The translations under genes were made by a program, and so were the position numbers. Below, piece after piece: positions 1 through 10,467 of a stretch of 64,000 nucleotides of DNA. Under the pieces are notes generated by a model. The model was given only the letters and a program-made list of their open reading frames with translations, made no database searches and was not told the DNA's origin. How positions within the stretch are numbered: position 1 is the stretch's first letter; each line of letters begins with the position of its first letter. The stretch spans positions 1,426,001 through 1,490,000 of the forward strand of contig NZ_SDHZ01000002.1 in assembly GCF_004118675.1 (NCBI RefSeq), read 5' to 3'. Source of the DNA: Filimonas effusa. GTDB taxonomy: Bacteria; Bacteroidota; Bacteroidia; Chitinophagales; Chitinophagaceae.

Positions 1-439
<439 letters not shown>

Positions 440-440
440 G

Positions 441-491
441 AAAACAGGAATAAAAAAATGTATTCAACTGGCATTTTTTTATTCCTGTTTT
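441..491. terminator. Perfect 20-bp stem, bidirectional terminator between cas2 and the array
   Basis: Bases 441-460 and 472-491 are exact reverse complements around an 11-base loop. The arms begin AAAACAGG and end CCTGTTTT and contain a run of seven A (or T), so a U-rich 3' side exists in both directions. It can end the cas operon on the plus strand and, if crRNAs are made from the minus strand, also end the array transcript. Confidence 0.75.
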
Positions 492-532
492 TCCATCTAA
501 TTATTTCAATAGCAGGAACTTATAAACTTCCT

Positions 533-3500
533 GCTGTGAAAGAACTAATGTACATCATAAATTGAAAGTAAGTCACAACGAGGTCCTGAATACGACCGGC
601 GAAGACGGGCTGTGAAAGAACTAATGTACATCATAAATTGAAAGTAAGTCACAACTAAGTCATTACACAATGAGTTAGAGCTTTTGCTGTGAAAGAACTA
701 ATGTACATCATAAATTGAAAGTAAGTCACAACCTATAACGTTTACAGAATGTGTAAAATGAAGCTGTGAAAGAACTAATGTACATCATAAATTGAAAGTA
801 AGTCACAACTGTTCCATCGTTTACGTTTTGAAATTTCATGCTGTGAAAGAACTAATGTACATCATAAATTGAAAGTAAGTCACAACCCGCACTGGCATAC
901 CACCAGTTGATTTAGGCTGTGAAAGAACTAATGTACATCATAAATTGAAAGTAAGTCACAACGAGGAGGTAAAATTCCCTATGCGGTGTGTAGCTGTGAA
1001 AGAACTAATGTACATCATAAATTGAAAGTAAGTCACAACTTGGATGGCACACAGCATAAATGGTACTCAGCTGTGAAAGAACTAATGTACATCATAAATT
1101 GAAAGTAAGTCACAACTGAAGGACATGCCTAAACCATCGAACCCAGCTGTGAAAGAACTAATGTACATCATAAATTGAAAGTAAGTCACAACCTGCTATG
1201 GTATTGCTCATACAGCGCAGCCGCTGTGAAAGAACTAATGTACATCATAAATTGAAAGTAAGTCACAACCGAGCAAACCTTTTCTTAATTGACTTACGGC
1301 TGTGAAAGAACTAATGTACATCATAAATTGAAAGTAAGTCACAACGTGGGAACATAAGGCCTGTCTTCGGTTCTGGCTGTGAAAGAACTAATGTACATCA
1401 TAAATTGAAAGTAAGTCACAACATTTTTACGGGCGTTTCTATTGTACTTGTGCTGTGAAAGAACTAATGTACATCATAAATTGAAAGTAAGTCACAACGA
1501 CCAAGGTTCCAGTATCTTTGACTTTCTTGCTGTGAAAGAACTAATGTACATCATAAATTGAAAGTAAGTCACAACCCAAAGCGACATACCATTTATTATT
1601 AAAAGCTGTGAAAGAACTAATGTACATCATAAATTGAAAGTAAGTCACAACCCATATTTAACAAAAGGTGTGCAGGTATACGCTGTGAAAGAACTAATGT
1701 ACATCATAAATTGAAAGTAAGTCACAACTGTCTAATGTGAACCATTTGAAGTATGCATGCTGTGAAAGAACTAATGTACATCATAAATTGAAAGTAAGTC
1801 ACAACCAGCGTGACGAAGACATGGAGTTAAAAGCGGCTGTGAAAGAACTAATGTACATCATAAATTGAAAGTAAGTCACAACTAAAAGGAGCCCGCCTTA
1901 TCCCTGTCCTGGGCTGTGAAAGAACTAATGTACATCATAAATTGAAAGTAAGTCACAACGCCACCCTTATCATCCAGCAGCTCTTCCTGCTGTGAAAGAA
2001 CTAATGTACATCATAAATTGAAAGTAAGTCACAACAGATAGTTGTCGGGGAATATGTTCAATAACGCTGTGAAAGAACTAATGTACATCATAAATTGAAA
2101 GTAAGTCACAACCATAATGGCAAAAGCAAATTACAGCCTTTCGCTGTGAAAGAACTAATGTACATCATAAATTGAAAGTAAGTCACAACCCCATAACTCA
2201 GGCTTTGGAACTTGTAAGGGCTGTGAAAGAACTAATGTACATCATAAATTGAAAGTAAGTCACAACAAAAATTGAGATCCGAAAAAAGATACTTGGGCTG
2301 TGAAAGAACTAATGTACATCATAAATTGAAAGTAAGTCACAACGTAATGAAATGCTTGATGCAATTGACCCTGGCTGTGAAAGAACTAATGTACATCATA
2401 AATTGAAAGTAAGTCACAACATGCAGGTCGCAGGTGATGAACACGATGTGCTGTGAAAGAACTAATGTACATCATAAATTGAAAGTAAGTCACAACGGTT
2501 CCGTAAACTAATATTAACGAGTAAGTGCTGTGAAAGAACTAATGTACATCATAAATTGAAAGTAAGTCACAACAACTATAGCTTTTCCTGCCTGCAAAAC
2601 ACTGCTGTGAAAGAACTAATGTACATCATAAATTGAAAGTAAGTCACAACCGCTGCAATTCGCTGGCATTCATACCTAAGCTGTGAAAGAACTAATGTAC
2701 ATCATAAATTGAAAGTAAGTCACAACTAAATGAGAGGCAATACGTCAGGACGTGGCGCTGTGAAAGAACTAATGTACATCATAAATTGAAAGTAAGTCAC
2801 AACAATAATGGGTATGTATACTGATTTTTGTAGCTGTGAAAGAACTAATGTACATCATAAATTGAAAGTAAGTCACAACCCACTTGGAATAATAGTTATT
2901 TTTCTGCAGCTGTGAAAGAACTAATGTACATCATAAATTGAAAGTAAGTCACAACTGAGCATCCTCGTTTAATTTTTCCAAGGCGCTGTGAAAGAACTAA
3001 TGTACATCATAAATTGAAAGTAAGTCACAACGATGAACTTCTTTTGATCCGTCTGCGTTCGCTGTGAAAGAACTAATGTACATCATAAATTGAAAGTAAG
3101 TCACAACTAACCGTAACACCATCTCGCACCGTTACCAGCTGTGAAAGAACTAATGTACATCATAAATTGAAAGTAAGTCACAACTTATAATGGAATAAAT
3201 ACTTTTACAAAAAGCTGTGAAAGAACTAATGTACATCATAAATTGAAAGTAAGTCACAACTACATCTCAATGTTTCTCCCACTCATCTTGGCTGTGAAAG
3301 AACTAATGTACATCATAAATTGAAAGTAAGTCACAACGCGGCATCCTTAGGCATATGAATAGAGGGAGCTGTGAAAGAACTAATGTACATCATAAATTGA
3401 AAGTAAGTCACAACATAACAGTCGATGGGAAGCAAATGACCTTAGCTGTGAAAGAACTAATGTACATCATAAATTGAAAGTAAGTCACAACATAATAAGC

Positions 3501-3950
3501 AGCGTCGTGATGCTCTCGCCGCTGTGAAAGAACTAATGTACATCATAAATTGAAAGTAAGTCACAACGACAGCGAAGGTATTGGCCATTGTAAAGAAGCT
3601 GTGAAAGAACTAATGTACATCATAAATTGAAAGTAAGTCACAACAAGTGTGAACAGCTTAAAGAATGGGCTGCTGCTGTGAAAGAATTAATGTACATCAT
3701 AAATTGAAAGCAAGTCACAACGTCAAAGGCTTTTTTCCTTCTCACCTACCGCCTGCGAAAAAACTAATGTACATTTTAAATTGGAAGTAAGTCGCAACTA
3801 TAACCAAAGATTGCAGGATGAGTAGCAAAGCTGTGAAAGAACTAATATACATCATAAATTGAAAGTAAGTCACAACCAATCCAGGGATGTTCCCTGCGTA
3901 AACTGTCCTGCGAAGAACTAATGTACATCACAAATCGAAAGTAAGCCAGC
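533..3950. CRISPR. Type II-C CRISPR array, 47-bp repeats, 29-31-nt spacers
   Basis: The repeat is 47 bp, begins GCTGTGAAAG and ends GTAAGTCACAAC on the plus strand. Units start at 533, 609, 686, 763, 840 and so on with a period of 76-77, giving spacers of 29-30 nt. I count 42 units up to 3721. The first 41 appear identical by eye and the 42nd (3675-3721) has two changes. Three further units follow: 3752-3798 (clearly diverged), 3830-3876 (one change) and 3907-3950 (deletion and several changes). On the minus strand the repeat reads GTTGTGACTTAC..., the form that type II crRNAs of Bacteroidota normally have (family knowledge). This suggests crRNAs are transcribed toward cas2, as in other II-C loci. 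Decay is confined to the cas-distal end. No tracrRNA was identified. Confidence 0.98.
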
Positions 3951-4161
3951 TTTCTGTTATTTTGGAGTCCGTGAAGGAACTAATATATCGTATAAGTTAA
4001 GAAAGAACATAATACCTAAAGTCTCGAAAGAAATTAAAAACATAACATATTGCACCCAAAATAGCAAAACATACCGCATCTTTTTGCAAAAAAATCTAAA
4101 CTTTAGAAGAAGTCTTATACTTACGCAAGCAATACAAATGGGGTTATACCCTTCCAAAAAT
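3951..4161. other. Array-distal flank with a decayed repeat fragment, no gene
   Basis: AT-rich sequence. Around 3969-4005 a further fragment resembles the repeat (GTGAAGGAACTAATATAT, then TAAGTTAAGAAAG), so the array once extended further or a related sequence lies here. I see no convincing coding region. An 81-codon minus-strand frame overlaps the neighbouring gene and part of the array and looks spurious. No U-tract hairpin or clear tracrRNA was recognised. Confidence 0.5.
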
Positions 4162-4740
4162 CTACCACTCCGCCACAAACGAAGGCGAAAACTCCAGCGC
4201 ATTTATATTATACTCCTCCATCACCGTCTTAAATGCTTCAGACACCACTATCCTGTTATCAAAAGAAGAGCGTACAATATGGTATTCAATTTCATACTCC
4301 TCCAATATGCCGTCAATGAGCGCTATCTTTTCAAAGTCGAAAGACTGGTCTACAGCACTTTTTTCATAAACAGATCTTTCAAGATCGTAGCAGGGAAGTT
4401 TAGTGTAAACATTCATAACGTAAAAACCTGTTGCAATATGTCCACGATATGCAATATCACACTCCAGGAGTTGTACCTGGTGCGGAAACTGAAGATCTAT
4501 AAGATTCTTGAGCCTGGTGCTTACAATTATCCCCCCGGAAACAGAGCGCATAGCATCGTACTGCAGAATGGTGTCCCACGGAAGATCACTGTTGTTGGCA
4601 TCTGCATAATGCAGTGGCTCAGTAAGAACTGAAGGATTAATAAATTTTCCAAGATCGATATCATTATCGATATCAGGATTGTTTTTACCGAATTTAACGG
4701 GATAGTCTGGCAAGCTCGTGATTTCAAGGAAGTAGTTCAT
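4162..4740 (-). CDS. Imm11-like (DUF1629) hypothetical protein
   Basis: 192 residues, soluble, with no signal peptide or membrane segment. The start MNYFLEITSLPDYP and the end (IVVSEAFKTVMEEYNINALEFSPSF) resemble the Imm11/DUF1629 group, whose members usually finish with a helix followed by a 'glEF.P' strand. In some species this family serves as immunity proteins for polymorphic toxins, but many members stand alone. No toxin gene is visible next to it: the neighbours are the CRISPR array and a TPR-like protein on the same strand. An immunity role is therefore only a possibility. The family call is by eye and moderate. The downstream gene order says little about function. Confidence 0.6.
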   Translation of the reverse strand: MNYFLEITSLPDYPVKFGKNNPDIDNDIDLGKFINPSVLTEPLHYADANNSDLPWDTILQYDAMRSVSGGIIVSTRLKNLIDLQFPHQVQLLECDIAYRGHIATGFYVMNVYTKLPCYDLERSVYEKSAVDQSFDFEKIALIDGILEEYEIEYHIVRSSFDNRIVVSEAFKTVMEEYNINALEFSPSFVAEW

Positions 4741-4837
4741 AGTATCGTTTTCTAATTAGGGACTTGCCTTGTAACGAACAAAAATGAAACCAAACTACAA
4801 AGCAACATAACAGAATTTCACGCTGCCAGCTGAGCAA

Positions 4838-5566
4838 TTAGCCATCGTAGCTCATCGACACGATCCTTTTTCCATCAAACGAAATATCCAGCAAATGATC
4901 CTGCGCTATCTCATCACCGCAGGTAATATCGGCCGTCAGCTGGTGCATACCTGCAACGGTTATTCTCACCCCAAAAATATCAAGATAATTGTACCACGCC
5001 TCATTTACATTATTCTCAAAGTTCCTGTTATAATAGTCTATCAACTCAGCTTTGCAGCTGCCCAGCCACTTGATATAAGTTAGTAACTGGGGAAATACAT
5101 CTTCAAGAGCAATGTTCCTTTCAAGATTTATCAGCAGCGGCTTGTCATCGAACACTTTACCTAAAATGATATTCCTGCGCGATACCGCAAACACCACTTC
5201 ATCCGGGGCGCTATTATCTTCCTTCACAAAATCATTTAGCGTAAGCTCGGGAAGATGTTGAATAGGAGCAGGTTTCCTCTTCAAAGCAAAATTATCCTGG
5301 TGCGACTTAGCCAGCTGCTCCATCTCAAAAAGTCGGCTTATATCCTTACGGTTGCTCTTGTCGGCAATGGCAACAAATATATCATAGGCCTTTTGGTGAT
5401 AACCCAGTAAAGAATACACCTGCGACCTTACCAGCAGCGAAGTTTTATCCTGCGCGCCCCCTGTTTCATCCAGGAAGGCATACAACTGCGCTATGCTTTC
5501 TTTCGATTGCTTTGAACTCCTGAAATTGGCAGAAAGATCTGCATACCGTTTCATGATGTTTTCCAT
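4838..5566 (-). CDS. Hypothetical protein with TPR-like N-terminus and DUF2004-like C-terminus
   Basis: 242 residues, no signal peptide. Residues about 20-100 are helical and TPR-like (KTSLLVRSQVYSLLGYHQKAYDIFVAIAD). The C-terminal part (about 115-242) ends ADITCGDEIAQDHLLDISFDGK, a pattern I associate with small Bacteroidota DUF2004/DUF6985-type proteins, often found near Imm11-like genes. The function is unknown. It lies about 100 bases upstream of the Imm11-like gene on the same strand, so the two may be co-transcribed. The start used is the first ATG (MENIMKRY). The second ATG, four codons on, is equally possible. Confidence 0.6.
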   Translation of the reverse strand: MENIMKRYADLSANFRSSKQSKESIAQLYAFLDETGGAQDKTSLLVRSQVYSLLGYHQKAYDIFVAIADKSNRKDISRLFEMEQLAKSHQDNFALKRKPAPIQHLPELTLNDFVKEDNSAPDEVVFAVSRRNIILGKVFDDKPLLINLERNIALEDVFPQLLTYIKWLGSCKAELIDYYNRNFENNVNEAWYNYLDIFGVRITVAGMHQLTADITCGDEIAQDHLLDISFDGKRIVSMSYDG

Positions 5567-5735
5567 TAACTAAGCTTTTGATGAAGAAGATGCAGCATTA
5601 GCAGCAATTTTCGTGCAAAAGCGCCGTCCCCGGGCGCCTGCCAGTCCTCCCGCCAGATCAACCAATCCCGGATACTGATAAATATCAGCGCCAGAAACCA
5701 GTATAGGGCTTATTTTGTAACGCAATACAATTACT

Positions 5736-5978
5736 ATGAAATATTTTCAACTCTCCCTTATCCTTTTAGTATTACTCGCTGCGCCTGTATTGGCACACGC
5801 ACAAACACAGTACAATTCAGCTTCAGTAGTTGAGAAAGGCCTAAGCCTGGGCTCTGTTCTGGCGATCGTAACATCCTGGTCAAGAAATAAATCCATTGGA
5901 TGGGCTATACTGCATGCTTTGCTTAGCTGGCTATATGTGTTCCATTTTGTAATAACCAGGGCAATGTATGGAGAATAA
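5736..5978 (+). CDS. Small secreted/membrane protein, unknown function
   Basis: 80 residues. The N-terminal signal peptide (KYFQLSLILLVLLAAPVLAHAQ) ends in a typical AHA-Q cleavage region. A second hydrophobic stretch follows (SIGWAILHALLSWLYVFHFVI), so the mature product is a one-span membrane peptide of about 57 residues. I have the impression that similar short proteins are common in Chitinophagaceae, but no function is known to me. The gene is followed immediately by a strong stem-loop, and its codon use matches its neighbours, both of which support a real gene. Confidence 0.7.
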   Translation: MKYFQLSLILLVLLAAPVLAHAQTQYNSASVVEKGLSLGSVLAIVTSWSRNKSIGWAILHALLSWLYVFHFVITRAMYGE

Positions 5979-5981
5979 AAC

Positions 5982-6024
5982 AAAATGGGTTACAGAAGGC
6001 AACACACCTTCTGCAACCCATTTT
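5982..6024. terminator. Bidirectional terminator between convergent genes
   Basis: Arms AAAATGGGTTACAGAAGG (5982-5999) and CCTTCTGCAACCCATTTT (6007-6024) pair with one G-U or mismatch and a 7-base loop, flanked by A and T runs. It serves the small plus-strand gene and the convergent efflux operon. Confidence 0.8.
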
Positions 6025-6039
6025 TAAAAAGTACAGAAA

Positions 6040-7131
6040 CTACCTTATCACCGTGCCTTCCGTAATCTCATCAGTAGCATGTAAAACAATTTCATCATCT
6101 TTAGATACATCGCCAAAGATCTCCGTTTGTTCATTTGCCTTAAGGCCTTCTTTAATGTCTGCAAAATGCGCCTTGCCATCCACCACTTTTATGATATACT
6201 GCCGTTCTGTAGAGCGCACGATAGCATGACTGGGAACCAGCAGCGATTTCGCGCCCGACAAGAGCGGCACCTTTACTTCGGCATACATGCCAGGCTTCAA
6301 TTCCTGGCTGCTGTTGTTAACATCTATCTCTATCGCTTCAGAACGCATACTGCTAAGGGCGTTGGCAGTACGGCTAATGTTGGCCCTGTTCTCTTTACCC
6401 GGCATGCTGTTAAAAGTAAAACTCACCTGGTGCTTTAAATCCACCTTATCTACATAAGCTTCGGGAATATAAACCTCGAGCCTTAGCTTCTGAAGATGCT
6501 GCAGCACCATCATAGGCAACTCATTCGATTTACCCCCTGGACCCACCAGCCCGCCTGCAGAAATATTCCGCTGAACAATAACCCCATCAAAAGGTGCCGT
6601 TATAGTAAGGTAGTTAATGATGTTCTTCATTGCCGCAACATTCGACTTTTCCGACATCACAATGGCCTCATCAGCTTTCATGCGCGAAGCCGCCATATCA
6701 AGATCAAGCGGCGCTACAGCGCCCTCTTCAAGAGCAGCCTCTTTCAAACGTTTATACTTCTCCTTACTCGCTACCGCATTCTCCTGCGCCTGCAGGTACT
6801 TGGATATTGCAGCCTGCATCTGTGATTCCATTTCCGGGGCCTCCAGCTGTATTAACACCTGCCCTTTGCGAACCACCGTACCACGATCGGCCAACACGTT
6901 TTTAACGAAACCATTTACTTTAGCATAAATGAACACTTCATCATAAGGCTTAAGCTGCCCCGGAAGCTTTACATAGCTCGATAAAGGCATTTCCATGACC
7001 TTACCTACTTCATAACGACTGCTGTCTTTTTTCGTTGTATGCCCGGTCATGTCCACCGGCTTTTGATTTTCATGACATGCAGCCATTGACAAAACGATGC
7101 ATGCAAATGGAAGAATATATTTGAGTTTCAT
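6040..7131 (-). CDS. RND efflux periplasmic adaptor (membrane fusion protein), lipoprotein
   Basis: The start is set at the ATG giving MKLKYILPFACIVLSMAAC, a lipoprotein signal with lipobox SMAAC. An earlier in-frame ATG adds 15 residues lacking signal character. The body has the standard order of HlyD/AcrA-type adaptors: a lipoyl-like half-motif (VFIYAKVNGFVKNVLADRG, KGQVLIQLEAPE), a helical hairpin, a second lipoyl half (ITAPFDGVIVQRNISAGGLV), and beta-barrel and membrane-proximal domains. It bridges the inner-membrane RND transporter and the outer-membrane channel. It is the last gene of a tolC-RND-adaptor operon on the minus strand. The substrate is not evident. Confidence 0.92.
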   Translation of the reverse strand: MKLKYILPFACIVLSMAACHENQKPVDMTGHTTKKDSSRYEVGKVMEMPLSSYVKLPGQLKPYDEVFIYAKVNGFVKNVLADRGTVVRKGQVLIQLEAPEMESQMQAAISKYLQAQENAVASKEKYKRLKEAALEEGAVAPLDLDMAASRMKADEAIVMSEKSNVAAMKNIINYLTITAPFDGVIVQRNISAGGLVGPGGKSNELPMMVLQHLQKLRLEVYIPEAYVDKVDLKHQVSFTFNSMPGKENRANISRTANALSSMRSEAIEIDVNNSSQELKPGMYAEVKVPLLSGAKSLLVPSHAIVRSTERQYIIKVVDGKAHFADIKEGLKANEQTEIFGDVSKDDEIVLHATDEITEGTVIR

Positions 7132-7192
7132 TTTATTATTTATTGAATCATGAATAATACCAGTTACCCCGGCCACCTATTGCCTTCAGGCA

Positions 7193-10100
7193 TTACACGT
7201 CACCAGGTTTTACACTACCGTCAGGCGTTATACCTCCTTCGGGCACAACATTACCGTCGGGCATCAGCGAAGATGATTGATACGACGCCCGCTGCTGCGT
7301 CCACGCAAACACCAGCGGCAACACCAATAACGCAGCCAGGGTAGAAGCAGCAAGCCCTCCTATAACAGCACGCCCCAGCGGCGCAGATTGCTCACCGGCT
7401 TCTCCCATACCCGAGGCCATAGGAACCATACCCGCTATCATAGCAAAGCTCGTCATGAGAATAGGCCTTAAACGAATGCCGGCACTCGTTATGGCAGATT
7501 TAACGGAGTCGCGATAGCTCATCCGCAACTGTTCAGCATTCGTAACAATTAAAATAGCATTGGCTACAGATACACCCGTACTCATGATCATCCCCATGTA
7601 CGACTGAAGGTTCAGCGTAGACCCAGTAAGTAATAACGCCGCCAGCGAACCGGTAATTACCGCAGGAACCGTACTCAACACAGCCAGCGACAATTTAAAC
7701 GACTGGTAGTTGGCAGCCAGCAGCAGGAAGATGACCAGTACGGCAAACACCAACCCTGTTTGCAAACTGCCCATGGTTTCTATAAGCAGCTGCGACATCC
7801 CCTTTACCTCAGCCAGCATACCCCTCGGGGGATCCCCCACTTCTTTAAGCGCTTTGCTTACTTCCGCGGTGGCAGTCCCGAGATCCTTTTTATGAATGTT
7901 CGCGCCAACCGTAAGATAGCGGCGCGGCCCCTGCCTGTCGTACTCACCGGGAACATAATCCACTTTAAACGTGGCAATATCGCCAAGAGTGAGGCTGCTC
8001 TGGCCTTTCACCAATGGAATTTCCTTTAATTCATCCATGGTGTTCATCACAAATTCGGGAACCTGTACCTGCACCTGGTAAGTATAAGCTTTCTCTTCAT
8101 CAAGCCACTGCACCTTTTCGGTAAAACGACTGGACGAAGTACTTACTGTTACCGAGCGGGAAATATCCTTTACATCAAGCCCAAGCTGTGCAGCCTTCAA
8201 GCGATCGATAGTGATGGATACAATCGGGAAACGTAATGGCTGCATGATCTGAACATCACGCAGGTATGGAATTTTCTTTAAACGATTCACAACCTTACCG
8301 GCATAGGCTTCTATCTCCTTCATATCCTTTCCCGCCACCTGCACTTCTATAGGCGTTGCAGCGCCCTGGCTCATGATCTTTTCAGTCATGTCTATAGGTT
8401 CAAAGTTCAGGCGCAATTCAGGATGGGCATAAAGTATATTACGCCTGAGCGCATCCTTCAGCTCATCGGTATTTACCTTATACTTTTCATCGAGGTTCAC
8501 CTGCACCACCGCCTCATGAGTACCGGTGTTGAATACATAAAGATTACTGATACCATAACTGCTTGGTATAAGACCTATATAAGCAGAGCTGATAGCCACC
8601 TTATGCTGTACCGTTGTATCTATGATCCGTAACACCTGGCGCAGCTTTTCTTCTGTCCGCTCCAGCCTTGTGCCATCAGGCTCCTTAATACGCAGTTGAA
8701 ACTGCCCGCTGTTCACTGCAGGCATCATGTCCTTTCCTATGATTGCAAAACCGCCGGCAGCCAGCGCAAATATCACCACAAGATAGGTAGCTACAATAAA
8801 CTTACGACGCGGCATCCAGCGGGTAAGCAGGTTACGGTAGCGCATTTTAACACGCTCAAAGAAATCGTTCTTTGCAGGCTGTGCCTCTTCCTGTTTCTGA
8901 TGTTCTTCCACTTGCTTTTGCTCCTCGCTGTTAAGCGCTTCGCCCGCATGCGCATGAATAGTACCATGATCATAATGTTGATAACGCTCTGCCTTTATAA
9001 GCCAGTTGGAAAGAATAGGCACTATAGTTTGAGCCGCAACAAAAGAGGCGATCATCGTAAAGCCAATGGAAAGCGACAACGGCAAGAACATGGCCCTTGG
9101 CACACCCGTCATGATAAACGAGGGCGCGAACACAGCCAGTATACACAGGAGTATAAGCAACAACGGAAAAGCTATCTCACGGCAGGCATCGAAGATGGCC
9201 TGCTTTTTTGCCTTACCCATCTCCAGGTGCTGGTGAATATTTTCTATCGTTACCGTCGACTGGTCAACCAATATACCAATAGCCAGCGCAAGACCACTCA
9301 ACGTCATGATGTTGATCGTTTGCCCGAATAAACCAAGCATAAGCACACCAATAAGCAGCGATACAGGAATAGTGATCACCACAATCAAACTGCTGCGCAG
9401 ATCGCGCAGGAACAGCAACACCATAAGCCCCGTTAACAACGCACCAAGCGCCCCTTCCGTAATAAGACTTTTTACCGCATTCACCACAAACACAGATTGG
9501 TCGAATTCGTAAGACACCTTCACATCTTCAGGAAGCAGGCTTTGTATCTCCGGTATCTTCCCCTTCAGCTGCTGCACAACAGTCCAGGTAGAAGCATCAG
9601 CCGTTTTTACCACCGGTATATATACCGATCGTTTGCCGTTGATGAGGGCATAATCAACAGTAACATCCGCAGCATCGGCAACACGGGCAACATCTTTAAT
9701 GAGCACCGGAACACCATTCTTGATCACTACAGGAATATTGCCAAAGTCTTCTACCTTCTGAATAAGCGAGTTCATGGTAGTTACATACATGATGTTATTC
9801 AAACGCAGGTTGCCCGAAGGCGACATAACATTATACTTTGTAAGAGCGGCAACCACCTCATCGGGTGTGATATGATAGCTACGCAGCTTATCGGGGTTCA
9901 CGTTAATAGTGATAGACCTTGAGTTGGCTCCAAAAGGCGGCGGAGCGCTAAGTCCTGCTACCGACGAAAACATAGGCCGCACCCTGGTAGCAGCCAGATC
10001 ATAGATCTCCTTCAGGCTGCGAGTTTGGCTCGAAAGCACCATTTGCCCTACCGGCAGCGACGACGCATCAAAACGCACCACCTGCGGCGGAATGGCCCCG

Positions 10101-10462
10101 GGTGGAAAAAAGCGCATGGCCCTGTTCACCTGTAACGCCACCTGTGCCGAAGCTTCAGCCATATTGGTCTTTTCATAAAAGCTAAGCTTGAGCATCGTAA
10201 TGCCCTGGATATTCTTGGAAGTAATTTCCTTGATACCATTCACATAAAGAAACTGGTCCTGCAACCGCGTGGAAAAGAAACCTTCCATCTGCTGGGCCGA
10301 CATACCTCCATACGACTCTATCACATAGATAGTAGGCATATTAAGCTGTGGGAAAATATCAATAGGGATCTTAATAGCGGAAAGCACCGAGAAGATAAGC
10401 AAGCTGGCGGTGACCACTATCGTTGCTATAGGCTTCTTTAGTGCTGATGAAACTAACGACAT
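7193..10462 (-). CDS. RND family efflux transporter permease
   Basis: 1089 residues, full length for the AcrB/CzcA/MdtB family. It opens with MSLVSSALKKPIATIVVTASLLIF, TM1 of RND pumps. The porter-domain sequence FDASSLPVGQMVLSS and two sets of membrane helices with the usual motif D (IMTLSGLALAIGILVDQSTVTIENI) are present. TM4 shows one acidic residue followed by Gln (LVDQST), unlike the Asp-Asp pair of AcrB. This fits a CzcA-like or Bacteroidota-specific subgroup, though the substrate cannot be read from that. The cytoplasmic loop near residues 500-530 is His/Gln/Glu rich (HYDHGTIHAHAGEA...). The upstream tolC-type gene ends 5 bases away and the adaptor gene follows after about 60 bases, forming one operon. 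Confidence 0.95.
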   Translation of the reverse strand: MSLVSSALKKPIATIVVTASLLIFSVLSAIKIPIDIFPQLNMPTIYVIESYGGMSAQQMEGFFSTRLQDQFLYVNGIKEITSKNIQGITMLKLSFYEKTNMAEASAQVALQVNRAMRFFPPGAIPPQVVRFDASSLPVGQMVLSSQTRSLKEIYDLAATRVRPMFSSVAGLSAPPPFGANSRSITINVNPDKLRSYHITPDEVVAALTKYNVMSPSGNLRLNNIMYVTTMNSLIQKVEDFGNIPVVIKNGVPVLIKDVARVADAADVTVDYALINGKRSVYIPVVKTADASTWTVVQQLKGKIPEIQSLLPEDVKVSYEFDQSVFVVNAVKSLITEGALGALLTGLMVLLFLRDLRSSLIVVITIPVSLLIGVLMLGLFGQTINIMTLSGLALAIGILVDQSTVTIENIHQHLEMGKAKKQAIFDACREIAFPLLLILLCILAVFAPSFIMTGVPRAMFLPLSLSIGFTMIASFVAAQTIVPILSNWLIKAERYQHYDHGTIHAHAGEALNSEEQKQVEEHQKQEEAQPAKNDFFERVKMRYRNLLTRWMPRRKFIVATYLVVIFALAAGGFAIIGKDMMPAVNSGQFQLRIKEPDGTRLERTEEKLRQVLRIIDTTVQHKVAISSAYIGLIPSSYGISNLYVFNTGTHEAVVQVNLDEKYKVNTDELKDALRRNILYAHPELRLNFEPIDMTEKIMSQGAATPIEVQVAGKDMKEIEAYAGKVVNRLKKIPYLRDVQIMQPLRFPIVSITIDRLKAAQLGLDVKDISRSVTVSTSSSRFTEKVQWLDEEKAYTYQVQVQVPEFVMNTMDELKEIPLVKGQSSLTLGDIATFKVDYVPGEYDRQGPRRYLTVGANIHKKDLGTATAEVSKALKEVGDPPRGMLAEVKGMSQLLIETMGSLQTGLVFAVLVIFLLLAANYQSFKLSLAVLSTVPAVITGSLAALLLTGSTLNLQSYMGMIMSTGVSVANAILIVTNAEQLRMSYRDSVKSAITSAGIRLRPILMTSFAMIAGMVPMASGMGEAGEQSAPLGRAVIGGLAASTLAALLVLPLVFAWTQQRASYQSSSLMPDGNVVPEGGITPDGSVKPGDV

Positions 10463-10467
10463 ATCAA

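Noticed and set aside
3951-4100. A tracrRNA gene at the array end
   Set aside because: No U-tract hairpin or typical anti-repeat followed by stem-loops could be recognised; the sequence is simple AT-rich DNA with a repeat fragment.
3957-4202. 81-codon minus-strand frame after the CRISPR array
   Set aside because: Composition is unusual, it overlaps the Imm11-like gene end and decayed repeats, and it has no recognisable domain.
4084-4632. 182-codon plus-strand frame
   Set aside because: It lies antisense to the Imm11-like gene, is rich in Arg/Lys/Tyr in an irregular way and has no domain; a shadow frame.
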